Of a stretch of 64,000 bases of DNA, positions 17,532 through 25,883 are shown in pieces. This DNA is from Treponema sp. (GTDB lineage: Bacteria; Spirochaetota; Spirochaetia; Treponematales; Treponemataceae). Location: the NCBI GenBank assembly GCA_022640795.1, contig JALCCK010000006.1, forward strand, positions 1 through 64,000. Reading direction: 5' to 3'. Under the pieces are notes generated by a model. The model did no database searches. It saw only the letters and a list, made by a program, of their open reading frames with translations, and was not told where the DNA came from. A program made the position numbers and the translations under genes. The stretch's first letter is position 1; each line of letters begins with the position of its first letter.

Positions 17532-17605
17532 TCGGGCAACCGGAATTCGAATCCGGGACCTCAAGTCCCCCAGACTTGCACGCTAACCAGCTGCGCTATT
17601 GCCCG
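17532..17605 (-). tRNA. tRNA-Pro (anticodon GGG)
   Basis: Minus-strand cloverleaf: acceptor CGGGCAA/TTGCCCG, D arm with AGCTGGTTAG, anticodon stem CAAGT/ACTTG around loop CTGGGGG (anticodon GGG), and T arm CCGGA-TTCGAAT-TCCGG. The discriminator base is A and the 3' CCA is not encoded. Promoter upstream and terminator downstream make it a single-gene unit. Confidence 0.95.
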
Positions 17606-17639
17606 TTGTTGCTATCGCTCTTTTTACGACAGCTCAATT

Positions 17640-17668
17640 ACTATAGCGAAAATAGTAGTGCAGGTCAA
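17640..17668 (-). promoter_or_regulatory. Promoter of tRNA-Pro
   Basis: Minus strand TTGACC (17668-17663), 17-base spacer, TATAGT (17645-17640); the tRNA begins about 34 bases downstream. Confidence 0.75.
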
Positions 17669-17694
17669 GCAGCGGTCCGGCGAGTTTTAAAATT

Positions 17695-18744
17695 TCATCC
17701 GAAAAGAAATTTTCCGGCACTGACAAGCGGATAAAGCAGCAATTCAGGCAGTGTATAATCGGTTACGGATTTCATGAGCATGCCGCGTACAAGAAACCCG
17801 TACGAAAGAAGATAACCGGTAAAGACGGCAAAGAACATGATGACTCTGATTTTTACCGTATTCCAGACTCGTTCGACGAGTATCTTTTTACCGGGAATAA
17901 ATTCCGGAAGTTCTCCTTCATTCCATTTACGGAAGAAAAAAGCCGATATTTTTTTTACTGCTTTTCGTTTTGGAGGGATCATAGATTCTCCGAAACATCG
18001 ATAGAGCGCTTCTGCTATTTTTTCGTTCATACTATAGTACCGGTCCGTTTCTGGTTTTACGATTTCACGTAAGTTGATTTCATGATAAACCGGAATAAAG
18101 CATACAAGAAACTTTATTCCCCTGATTATTCCTGCAACTATTGAACAGGCAAGCCACAGATAGATTATAATGAGCAGCCATGAAGCCAGTGTCCGCACGG
18201 CGACCCATTCTGGCTTTGAAAATTTCAACAGTAACAAAGCATCACAAAACAGAAGCAATTTTACTGCTGAATTCAGGAGTGTTCGTATTTCAAACGATCT
18301 GAATTTTTTTTTGATCGGCAGGCAAACCATTTTTTCAACAGCGTCGTCAGTAAGTTCCGTCAGTGTTTCTTTTCCCGCTTCTTTTATCCGGGGAAGATAC
18401 GAATCGAGAATTTCTCTGCATTGAGCATAGATAAAAACAATGACAGCAGCATCATCCAAAAGTCCGGCCGGCAGTAGAAAATCCGGTATAATATCGGTGG
18501 GGACGATCATATAAATAAGAGCTCCGATCAATAAAATCTTTGTAGAAGCAGGTGTTTTGGAAGAAATGAATGCTTTATGCATGGCAATAACTTTGTCCCA
18601 CACTTTCACCAGCGGCCCTTTTTTCATAGCTACATAGTTTTTGTCTACCTGTGCAAAATCTTTTTCATCTGCCTTTTGCCCCCAGTCGGCCGCTTTTTCA
18701 AGTGATTTTCGGAGTAGAAATCCTATATGTTTTTTTTGCTTCAT
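17695..18744 (-). CDS. DUF1232 (YkvA-like) membrane protein
   Basis: 349-residue membrane protein of unknown function. The DUF1232 signature is at about residues 58-110: TPASTKILLIGALIYMIVPTDIIPDFLLP followed by GLLDDAAVIVFI. Two further hydrophobic regions (about 155-225) and a C-terminal pair (about 297-345) follow, so the protein is much longer than the usual 100-130-residue DUF1232 proteins and carries an unassigned C-terminal part. No Shine-Dalgarno is present next to the ATG. Instead the -10 box of a good promoter ends six bases upstream, suggesting a leaderless mRNA. It is divergent from the TetR gene. Confidence 0.8.
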   Translation of the reverse strand: MKQKKHIGFLLRKSLEKAADWGQKADEKDFAQVDKNYVAMKKGPLVKVWDKVIAMHKAFISSKTPASTKILLIGALIYMIVPTDIIPDFLLPAGLLDDAAVIVFIYAQCREILDSYLPRIKEAGKETLTELTDDAVEKMVCLPIKKKFRSFEIRTLLNSAVKLLLFCDALLLLKFSKPEWVAVRTLASWLLIIIYLWLACSIVAGIIRGIKFLVCFIPVYHEINLREIVKPETDRYYSMNEKIAEALYRCFGESMIPPKRKAVKKISAFFFRKWNEGELPEFIPGKKILVERVWNTVKIRVIMFFAVFTGYLLSYGFLVRGMLMKSVTDYTLPELLLYPLVSAGKFLFG

Positions 18745-18750
18745 ATAGTA

Positions 18751-18779
18751 AATATACAGTTCCTTCTGTCTCAGGGCAA
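18751..18779 (-). promoter_or_regulatory. Promoter of DUF1232 gene, predicts leaderless mRNA
   Basis: Minus strand TTGCCC (18779-18774), 17-base spacer, TATATT (18756-18751), then six bases and the ATG at 18744. An AAGGAA element lies within the spacer and would not be transcribed. Confidence 0.6.
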
Positions 18780-18861
18780 CTCCCGTTGATGCCGGTATTA
18801 CAGGAGATTTTTTTTAAGTGAATATTGAACTAAAAAATGTCGTAAAAATGAATATTTTCGC

Positions 18862-18893
18862 TTGATTTTATATACCATACGGTATATAAAATC
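18862..18893 (+). promoter_or_regulatory. tetR promoter inside a 30-bp perfect palindrome
   Basis: TTGATT (18862-18867), 17 bases, TATAAA (18885-18890). A palindrome with 13-bp perfect arms, GATTTTATATACC and GGTATATAAAATC, and a 4-base centre (18864-18893) covers the whole promoter. It is almost certainly the operator for the TetR protein encoded immediately downstream. The ATG follows the -10 box by eight bases with no Shine-Dalgarno site. Confidence 0.85.
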
Positions 18894-18898
18894 AGAAA

Positions 18899-19501
18899 AT
18901 GGATGGAACAAAAGAAAAAATTCTTACTGCTTCGCTTCCTCTGTTTGCCTTGAAAGGCTACGATGCTACGGGTGTACAGGAAGTATCCGATGCAGCGGCT
19001 GTTTCCAAGCCGACACTTTATTATTATTTCGGGAATAAACAGGGATTATTCAGGGCGCTGTGGGAATGTCATGCTGCACCGTTTTTTCGGAATTTTACTT
19101 CAGCCTGTATATATGAACCGCATCCTTCTGTTTATGAACAGGATGTTTTTCCCCAGTTGTGTACGATAGCAAAGATATGGCTCGATTTTACCGCTGCCGA
19201 TCCACTGTTTGTACGGATGATGCTTTCGCTGGAGTTTGCTCCGTTGCTGTCCGAGGCTTTTTCTTTGACAAAAGATATTTTTGAACGGCGAACCGGCATA
19301 CTTGTACGATTCTTCACAGCTGTTTCACGCTCCCATGGAAACATGAAAGGAAAAGAATCACAGCTTGCAAAATCTTTTCTTGCGCTTGCAGACAGTCTTG
19401 CAGCTGATCTGCTCCATACAGCTGACGGCAGAAATTTTAATACAGCGTTACTGGTTTCCGCCATGGTAAAACAATTTATGCACGGAATATTTTCGTTGTG
19501 A
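18899..19501 (+). CDS. TetR-family transcriptional repressor
   Basis: 200-residue regulator. The N-terminal helix-turn-helix (about residues 7-50) is typical: KEKILTASLPLFALKGYDATGVQEVSDAAAVSKPTLYYYFGNKQGLF. The C-terminal ligand-binding part is all-helical with no recognisable specificity. A 30-bp perfect palindrome sits on its promoter, so autorepression is expected. The gene lacks a Shine-Dalgarno site and probably begins at or within two bases of the transcription start. It is followed after 46 bases by a GH13 gene in the same direction, which may belong to its regulon; the divergent DUF1232 promoter is about 100 bp away and could also be affected. Confidence 0.93.
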   Translation: MDGTKEKILTASLPLFALKGYDATGVQEVSDAAAVSKPTLYYYFGNKQGLFRALWECHAAPFFRNFTSACIYEPHPSVYEQDVFPQLCTIAKIWLDFTAADPLFVRMMLSLEFAPLLSEAFSLTKDIFERRTGILVRFFTAVSRSHGNMKGKESQLAKSFLALADSLAADLLHTADGRNFNTALLVSAMVKQFMHGIFSL

Positions 19502-19547
19502 TCAGGCAGCGAATACATAATAGCGGAAAATATTTCAGGAGAAGTTT

Positions 19548-20909
19548 ATGGATAACTGGCTTTTTGAAAGCGTGATGTATCAGATATATCCGCTCGGACT
19601 TTGCGGGGCTCCCCGTACAAATGAAGCAACTGCTGCTGTCCCGGTCAGCAGAATAAAAAATCTGACGGGATGGGTACCGCATCTTAAAAAACTTGGTGTG
19701 AACGCGGTCATGTTTAATCCGGTATTTCAGTCCGATACTCACGGTTACAACACACGGGATTTTTATACGATAGACAGCAGACTGGGCACTGACGACGACT
19801 TTGCAGATGTGTGTACGTGCCTGCACGAAAACGGCATACGAGTTATGCTTGATGCTGTATTCAATCATGTGGGCAGAGGGTTCTGGGCGTTCAAAGACGT
19901 TCAGAGAAACCGGCAGAATTCGTTATATTGTAACTGGTTTGCGCATATTGACTGGAACGTAGATTCTCCGTATAACGACGGATTCTCATACGAAGGCTGG
20001 GAAGGTCATTATGATCTGGTTAAACTGAACCTTGCTAACCCCGATGTTGTAGAACATTTATTTGGCGCGGTAAAAAAGTGGACTGAAGCTTTTGCCATCG
20101 ACGGTCTTCGTCTTGATGTTGCCTATTGTCTTCCCCACGCTTTTCTGAAACAGCTCAAAAATTTTACCAGCAGGCTTCAGCCGGGACTTGGCGGACAGTT
20201 TGTGCTTCTTGGAGAAATAGTGCAATCTTCAGATTATACAGATTTTGTTAATTCCGAAATGCTTGCAAGCTGTACGAATTATGAGTGCAGCAAAGGTCTC
20301 TATTCAAGTTTTAATGAATCGAATATGTTCGAGATTGCATATTCTCTGAACAGACAGTTCGGACCGGAAGGATTGTACAGAACTATACCCTTGCTTGACT
20401 TTGCCGAAAATCACGATATTTCACGTGTCGCCAGCATACTGAAAAATAAAGCAGATCTGCCACTTTTATACGGAATCATTTTTGCAATGCCCGGATTTCC
20501 CTGTATTTACTATGCAGGAGAATGGGGATGTGAAGGACGTAAGGAAGACGGTGACGCGGCGCTCCGGCCAGCCTTTAGTACTCCGTCATGGAACGGACTC
20601 ACCGATTTTATTGCACGGCTTGCACGGATCAGGACAGACAATGATTCCTTAAAGTACGGAGATTACACACAGCTTTTTATTCTGAACAAACAGTTTGTTT
20701 TTTCACGGCACTACGGAACAGAAGAAGTCATTGTGGCTGTAAACTGTTCTGATGATGACTATATAGTCACTCCGCATCCGGCGGGATATGCTGCCTTTGC
20801 CGGTATGTATGGTAATTTTACGAATATGTTTACCGGTTCCATTGAAAACTATAACGGTCCGGTCAGGCTCTTCCCGAAGAGCATCCAGTATTGGTATCGG
20901 AATAGTTGA
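19548..20909 (+). CDS. GH13 alpha-amylase-family glycoside hydrolase
   Basis: 453-residue cytoplasmic enzyme (no signal peptide) of the alpha-amylase family, acting on alpha-glucans or maltodextrins. Conserved regions: DAVFNH (102-107), GLRLDVAY with nucleophile D190, LLGEIV with acid/base E223, and ENHDIS with transition-state Asp D290. The N-terminal VMYQIYPLGLCGAP and compact length fit the neopullulanase/maltogenic-like intracellular branch without extra carbohydrate-binding modules. A C-terminal beta domain is visible (about 370-450). CAGGAG precedes the ATG. It lies after tetR and before a DUF2974 gene. Confidence 0.93.
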   Translation: MDNWLFESVMYQIYPLGLCGAPRTNEATAAVPVSRIKNLTGWVPHLKKLGVNAVMFNPVFQSDTHGYNTRDFYTIDSRLGTDDDFADVCTCLHENGIRVMLDAVFNHVGRGFWAFKDVQRNRQNSLYCNWFAHIDWNVDSPYNDGFSYEGWEGHYDLVKLNLANPDVVEHLFGAVKKWTEAFAIDGLRLDVAYCLPHAFLKQLKNFTSRLQPGLGGQFVLLGEIVQSSDYTDFVNSEMLASCTNYECSKGLYSSFNESNMFEIAYSLNRQFGPEGLYRTIPLLDFAENHDISRVASILKNKADLPLLYGIIFAMPGFPCIYYAGEWGCEGRKEDGDAALRPAFSTPSWNGLTDFIARLARIRTDNDSLKYGDYTQLFILNKQFVFSRHYGTEEVIVAVNCSDDDYIVTPHPAGYAAFAGMYGNFTNMFTGSIENYNGPVRLFPKSIQYWYRNS

Positions 20910-20934
20910 GCCGGCAATATTTTGCGGTGGATTT

Positions 20935-20955
20935 TATAGCAGTTTTTCTGCTATA
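20935..20955. other. Hairpin between the GH13 and DUF2974 genes
   Basis: TATAGCAG and CTGCTATA form a perfect 8-bp stem around five T. There is no following U-run in the plus direction, so it may process or attenuate the transcript rather than end it. Confidence 0.45.
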
Positions 20956-20995
20956 GTAAGGGAAATTGGACTACCATCCGGGGGGATAAAAACTT

Positions 20996-22117
20996 ATGGC
21001 AAACCAGCTGGATTATGTTATATGGCGCGGTGATATTCCGCTGCGTCTGGTACCATTCAATGAAGTAGATGCGATCATTCTCTGTCAGATATCGTATCTC
21101 GATTTGGATGGTATCGTAAGCGGTGACTTTAAAACAAAACTGACGCTTGCGGATGCTGCAGCCCGTTTTGAGAAATCCGAAGATTTTAAGCGCAGAAGCA
21201 ATACGGGAGCAATGATAAATTCGAAAACGGTCGATCTGTTTTTACAGGCGGGAAAGACCGAACGGTTCGGAACGCTAAAGTTGTGCGGATATGTAAGCCG
21301 TACGGATATTTCCCGTGAAGAACAGTTTTCCGCCGTTACAGCACTTCTTACCGACGGTTCTTTTTTTACTGCATTCCGGGGAACCGACGACAGCATCGTC
21401 GGCTGGAAAGAGGATTTTAATTTGGGATTTATGGAAACAGTTCCGGCCCAAAAGGATGCTGCTGACTATATAAATCGGGCAGCATCGGTACTGCACGGTA
21501 AAATACGAATCGGCGGCCATTCTAAAGGTGGGAATCTTGCGATTTACAGTGCCGCATGGCTGAATGAAAAATACCGCCGCCGGCTTACTGCAATTTACAA
21601 CAACGATGGCCCCGGGTTCCCGAAAGATCTGCTCGAAAGCCGTCGGTTTACATCGCTCGTTCCGCAGCTTCATTCATTTTATCCGCGGTTTTCCATCGTA
21701 GGAATGTTGTTCAGACATTTCGATAAATATACCGTCGTTGAAAGCGATCAGGATGGCATTATGCAGCACGATCCGTTTTCATGGCATGTCAATCCCTGTT
21801 CGTTTGTTACGGCGGAAGATTTTGAAGAGGGAAGCATCTACTGGGACCGGACGCTGAATACCTGGTTCGAATCTCTGACACTCGAACAGCGGGAACAGTT
21901 TGTCGAAACTATTTTCGGTTTACTGCAGGTGACTGATGCCCGGACGAATTCCGAACTTGAGGCTAACTGGCTGAAAAATTCTCCGAAGATAGTCAAAGCG
22001 CTTGCGTCAATCGATTCACAGACACGGGACGGTGTTATGACGACGATACGACTTCTTTTCAAGATCGCAAAAAAGAACCTGCCGGAAATACGAGGTTTGA
22101 AAGTCTTCAGTAAATAA
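20996..22117 (+). CDS. DUF2974 (Mbeg1-like) alpha/beta hydrolase
   Basis: 373-residue cytoplasmic protein. The alpha/beta hydrolase nucleophile elbow is GGHSKGGNLA at about residues 180-189, preceded by FTAFRGTDDSIVGWKEDFN, the DUF2974 pattern seen in lipase-like proteins. The catalytic acid and His are not certain by eye. N-terminal DYVIWRGDIPLRLVPFNEVDAIILCQISYLD is the family start. Function is unknown; some relatives are annotated as lipases. GGGGGG precedes the ATG, 86 bases after the GH13 stop. Confidence 0.87.
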   Translation: MANQLDYVIWRGDIPLRLVPFNEVDAIILCQISYLDLDGIVSGDFKTKLTLADAAARFEKSEDFKRRSNTGAMINSKTVDLFLQAGKTERFGTLKLCGYVSRTDISREEQFSAVTALLTDGSFFTAFRGTDDSIVGWKEDFNLGFMETVPAQKDAADYINRAASVLHGKIRIGGHSKGGNLAIYSAAWLNEKYRRRLTAIYNNDGPGFPKDLLESRRFTSLVPQLHSFYPRFSIVGMLFRHFDKYTVVESDQDGIMQHDPFSWHVNPCSFVTAEDFEEGSIYWDRTLNTWFESLTLEQREQFVETIFGLLQVTDARTNSELEANWLKNSPKIVKALASIDSQTRDGVMTTIRLLFKIAKKNLPEIRGLKVFSK

Positions 22118-22160
22118 CGATTGGTGACATTTTGCTCGAAAAATAAACTGACAAAAAAAA

Positions 22161-22189
22161 TTTACAAAACCGGGATATAGAGTTAAACT
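22161..22189 (+). promoter_or_regulatory. Promoter of cstA
   Basis: TTTACA (22161-22166), 17-base spacer, TAAACT (22184-22189). A leader of about 25 bases contains AGGAGG. No CRP-like site is visible upstream. Confidence 0.6.
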
Positions 22190-22220
22190 ATCCTTAAGTG
22201 ATCAAGTCTAGGAGGACTCT

Positions 22221-23717
22221 ATGCTTACTTTTATTTTATGCATTGCTGCTCTGATTGCCGGATATTTTTTCTATGGAAAATTTATAGAAAAACTTTTCCA
22301 GCCCTCAGACCGTCAGACCCCTGCCATTGCGAATCCCGATGGTATAGACTACGTTCCGCTATCGAACGGCAGGGCCTTTTTGATTCAGCTTCTCAATATT
22401 GCAGGGCTGGGACCGATATTCGGTGCCCTCTCCGGAGCAATATGGGGACCAAGTGTCTATTTATGGATCGTTTTCGGTACAATTTTTGCTGGTGGCGTAC
22501 ACGATTACATGAGTGGCATGCTTTCTGAACGAAATGACGGAGCCAGTATTTCCGAAGTAACCGGGAAATATATGGGACCAGTCATGAAAAATGTTATGCG
22601 TGTTTTCTCTGTAATCCTGCTCATTATGGTCGGCGTCGTATTCATGGTCGGACCGGCAGGGCTTCTTGCAAAACTTACACCGAAAGCCCTGAATATAAAA
22701 GTATGGACGGTTATCATTCTTATCTATTATTTCCTTGCAACGCTTCTTCCTATCGACAAGATTATCGGCCATCTGTATCCGATATTTGGTATTGTTCTTA
22801 TCCTTATGGCCGTTATGATCGGCGGATCAACTATGCTGCATAATGGCGAACGGCCAATGATGGAGCTGACTCTGAAAAATCTTTACCCTGGAAACGCAAA
22901 GCCGATATGGCCGCTTATGTTCATAACGGTAGCCTGCGGTGCAATTTCCGGTTTCCATGCGACACAGTCTCCGGTTATTTCCCGCTGTATAAAGAGCGAA
23001 AAAGACGGACGCAAGATTTTTTATATGGCAATGGTTGCTGAAGGTATCATCGCGATGATCTGGGCTTCTGCAGGTATTGCATTCTATTATAATAAAGCCG
23101 GTGCCGGAACCGGACTGCAGGCTCTGCTTGACATAAAAGGCGGAAACTCAAACTCCGTATATGAAATTTGTGTCGGCCTGCTCGGAAAATTCGGTGCACC
23201 GATCGCAATGCTCGGGGTTATCGCCTGTCCTATTACATCCGGTGACACAGCATTCAGAAGTGCCCGTATGACGATATTCGACTGGTTCCATTTGGATGAA
23301 AAAAAGATAAATGTACGTCTGTCGGTTGCCGTACCAATGCTGCTGGTCGGTTATCTTATTTCATTCCTTGACTATAGCATCGTATGGCGTTATTTTTCAT
23401 GGTCAAACCAGACGCTTGCCATGATAGTACTGTGGACTGCCGCTGTTTACTTTGCTACAAATTATCCGAACAAAAACAAATGCTGGGTTGCTGCGATACC
23501 GGCAACCTTCATGTCTGCTGTGAGCGTTACGTATTTGATGTATGCTCCAGAATGCTTCAACCTTGTAAAACTTGGACAGACCGGTGCTACTATTTCGTAT
23601 GCGGTTGGTATTGTCGCCGCTGCGGTGTTCCTCATTATCTTTATTTCAACAACGTATCTGCATCCTGCCGAAGGACTTGAAGATCAGAAAGTAAGAATTA
23701 TTGGAAGAAGGGCATAA
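22221..23717 (+). CDS. cstA: CstA-family peptide/pyruvate transporter
   Basis: 498-residue polytopic inner-membrane protein of the carbon-starvation CstA family, whose members import peptides or pyruvate. Characteristic stretches are LLNIAGLGPIFGALSGAIWGP, VHDYMSGMLSERNDGASISE and ISGFHATQSPVISRCIKSEKDGR. Around thirteen hydrophobic segments are present. It is the short form, compared with about 700 residues for the E. coli protein, lacking the extended C-terminal part. AGGAGG precedes the ATG. A promoter and a strong terminator make it a single-gene unit, placed next to an oligopeptide transporter. Confidence 0.93.
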   Translation: MLTFILCIAALIAGYFFYGKFIEKLFQPSDRQTPAIANPDGIDYVPLSNGRAFLIQLLNIAGLGPIFGALSGAIWGPSVYLWIVFGTIFAGGVHDYMSGMLSERNDGASISEVTGKYMGPVMKNVMRVFSVILLIMVGVVFMVGPAGLLAKLTPKALNIKVWTVIILIYYFLATLLPIDKIIGHLYPIFGIVLILMAVMIGGSTMLHNGERPMMELTLKNLYPGNAKPIWPLMFITVACGAISGFHATQSPVISRCIKSEKDGRKIFYMAMVAEGIIAMIWASAGIAFYYNKAGAGTGLQALLDIKGGNSNSVYEICVGLLGKFGAPIAMLGVIACPITSGDTAFRSARMTIFDWFHLDEKKINVRLSVAVPMLLVGYLISFLDYSIVWRYFSWSNQTLAMIVLWTAAVYFATNYPNKNKCWVAAIPATFMSAVSVTYLMYAPECFNLVKLGQTGATISYAVGIVAAAVFLIIFISTTYLHPAEGLEDQKVRIIGRRA

Positions 23718-23740
23718 CTTATTGCTCCGTTATTGATGGA

Positions 23741-23777
23741 AAACGGAAGTATAACTGGAAATATACTTCCGTTTTTT
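23741..23777 (+). terminator. Rho-independent terminator after cstA
   Basis: AACGGAAGTATA and TATACTTCCGTT pair in a 12-bp stem around a short loop (ACTGGAAA), followed by TTTT. Confidence 0.88.
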
Positions 23778-23808
23778 ATTTCAGCTTAAATTTATAGTTT
23801 ACTCCACA

Positions 23809-23872
23809 TTGACAAAAGCAAAAAATACTACAAAAATAGACATGGTTGTATATACAGCTGTGTCTATTTTTG
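23809..23872 (+). promoter_or_regulatory. oppA upstream region: -35 box and 42-bp hyphenated palindrome
   Basis: TTGACA (23809-23814) is followed by a symmetrical element at 23831-23872: outer 12-bp arms CAAAAATAGACA and TGTCTATTTTTG, and a central TGTATATACA (23847-23856) with the same dyad axis at 23851.5. As RNA the whole 42 bases could pair if G-U pairs are allowed. It ends 16 bases before the oppA ATG. A good -10 box is not obvious. Operator or attenuating hairpin are both possible. Confidence 0.6.
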
Positions 23873-23887
23873 TTCTAGTGGGGTCAA

Positions 23888-25870
23888 ATGAAAAAAAACG
23901 TTGTTTTTCTATTTCCGGTAATTATCGCGTTGTGTGCGGGTCTTCTTTCCTGTGGCGATAAAGAAGACGGCGGTTCTGGTTCTGATGAATCGTATACGTA
24001 TAGTACGACAGCTACAGCTCCCCAGACGTGGAATCCGACGGACTGGCAGCAGTCAAATGAATCGCTGGTTCTGGATTATACGACGATGGGGCTGTATGAT
24101 TTTATCATGAATAAAACAAAAGACGGGTACGATATTGTTCCCGAGATGGCAGCTGCATTTCCCGTCGACGTTACCGGCAGTTACGCGGGAGATACCCGAT
24201 TTGGAGTTCCTTCTACAGCCTCACGGAATTGGGCGTGGAAAATATCTCTGAACAGAAAAGCCTGCTGGGAAGACGGTACACCGGTTACCGCCGATTCGTA
24301 CATTTATTCCATGCAGCAATTTCTTAATCCTGAGATGAAGAATTACCGGGCATCTTCCTGGTATGACGGGGTTGCAGCTCTTGCCCATGCAAAAGATTAT
24401 TATGACGACAAGAACGGTTGTACGTGGGATGATGTCGGACTCGTAAAGAATGATGACTATACCATTACGCTGATATTTGAAAAACCGGTGACGCTCTTTT
24501 ACGTAGAGTATGCGGCCGGTTCTAACTGGCTTTTGAAGAAAGATCTGTATGAAGCGGGAAAAAAACAGACCGGTGATATTGTAAAATCAGCTTACGGAAC
24601 ATCAAAGGAATTGTATGCTTCATACGGTCCGTATAAAATTGCTGAATATCAGCCTGACAAGGAAATGCGGCTCGTACGGAATGAAAAGTGGTACGGCTGG
24701 ACAGATCAGAAACATAAAGACCAGTTTATGACGACAGGCATTTATATCCAGTATATTGATAAACATACGACGGATCTTGCGCTTTTTTTGCAGGGAAAAA
24801 CAGACGACGTCGGTCTTTCCGCAACAGATCTCGATAAATACGGTAACAGTGACTATATTATGTTTTCACCGCAGTCTTATACCTGTAAATTCAGTTTTAA
24901 TTCTGATTTTTCTTCACTCAAAAAAGAGGAAGTTTCCGGGGTCAATCATACTATTCTTTCGTATAACGACTTTCGTCATGCCATTTCTCTGTCGCTTGAC
25001 AGGAGAAAATTTATTGCAACGAGTCTCCCCGGTTCTGATCCCGGATACGGTCTTCTGAACTATCTGTACGTTGCGAATGTTGAAACCGGTGCATTGTATC
25101 GGGATACACAACAGGCACAGGATGCATTGTGTAAATTTTATGGTACAAATTCCGTCGAAGACATAACAGGATATGACAGGGCGGAAGCTTCCCGTTATTT
25201 TCAAAAAGCCTATGATGACTGTTTAAAGGATGGAAACATCAGTTCTGAAGACCGGGTTGAGATTGATTACCATACTTATAATGCCGAAGACAACAATATG
25301 CGTCGGGTCAATTTTCTGCAGGATGCAATCGACGCTGCGGTGGAAGGAACTTCACTTGAGAATCGTATTACGGTCAAGCAGGTTACCGACGAAAACTATT
25401 ATGACAATATGATCAAAGGTGCTGTCGATTGTGCCTTTACCGCGTGGGGCGGCGCTGCTTTTAATCCATACGGGGTACTTTGGTGCTATTCCGACCCGAA
25501 GGCAAAACTGGAATATGGTTTTGATCCGCTGCATGAACAACTTACTATAAATCTGGACGGGAGCGAAATTACCAAAACCTATAATATGTGGTACAAGGAA
25601 CTTGTATCCGGTGAATATGCGACAGCAGATTTTTCTGTTCGTAATACGATTCTTGCGGCGAACGAAGCAGGAATTTTACAAACATATGACATGGTTCCGC
25701 TGGCCTATCTGAACAGCTCTTCTCTTGTGTCTCAGCGTTTCCGGCCTGGTTCGATGGAATATATCAACAGTCTCGTAGAGCACGGCGGTATACGATTTGC
25801 GACGTATTCGATGGATGATGCAGAATGGGATGCGTACTGTCGTAAACAGAATAATCAGCTGAGCTACTGA
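23888..25870 (+). CDS. oppA: Oligopeptide ABC transporter substrate-binding lipoprotein
   Basis: 660-residue family-5 solute-binding protein that captures peptides outside the inner membrane. The signal peptide ends in lipobox LLSC, so Cys22 is acylated. SBP_bac_5 landmarks are TATAPQTWNPTDWQQ near the start, WKISLNRKACWEDGTPVTADSYIYSMQ, and LSYNDFRHAISLSLDRRKF. At 660 residues it is longer than E. coli OppA (about 540). GGGG precedes the ATG. First gene of oppA-oppB-oppC-oppD-oppF, with only 13 bases to oppB. A 42-bp palindrome just upstream may regulate the operon. Confidence 0.95.
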   Translation: MKKNVVFLFPVIIALCAGLLSCGDKEDGGSGSDESYTYSTTATAPQTWNPTDWQQSNESLVLDYTTMGLYDFIMNKTKDGYDIVPEMAAAFPVDVTGSYAGDTRFGVPSTASRNWAWKISLNRKACWEDGTPVTADSYIYSMQQFLNPEMKNYRASSWYDGVAALAHAKDYYDDKNGCTWDDVGLVKNDDYTITLIFEKPVTLFYVEYAAGSNWLLKKDLYEAGKKQTGDIVKSAYGTSKELYASYGPYKIAEYQPDKEMRLVRNEKWYGWTDQKHKDQFMTTGIYIQYIDKHTTDLALFLQGKTDDVGLSATDLDKYGNSDYIMFSPQSYTCKFSFNSDFSSLKKEEVSGVNHTILSYNDFRHAISLSLDRRKFIATSLPGSDPGYGLLNYLYVANVETGALYRDTQQAQDALCKFYGTNSVEDITGYDRAEASRYFQKAYDDCLKDGNISSEDRVEIDYHTYNAEDNNMRRVNFLQDAIDAAVEGTSLENRITVKQVTDENYYDNMIKGAVDCAFTAWGGAAFNPYGVLWCYSDPKAKLEYGFDPLHEQLTINLDGSEITKTYNMWYKELVSGEYATADFSVRNTILAANEAGILQTYDMVPLAYLNSSSLVSQRFRPGSMEYINSLVEHGGIRFATYSMDDAEWDAYCRKQNNQLSY

Positions 25871-25883
25871 TGCGGAGACCTCT

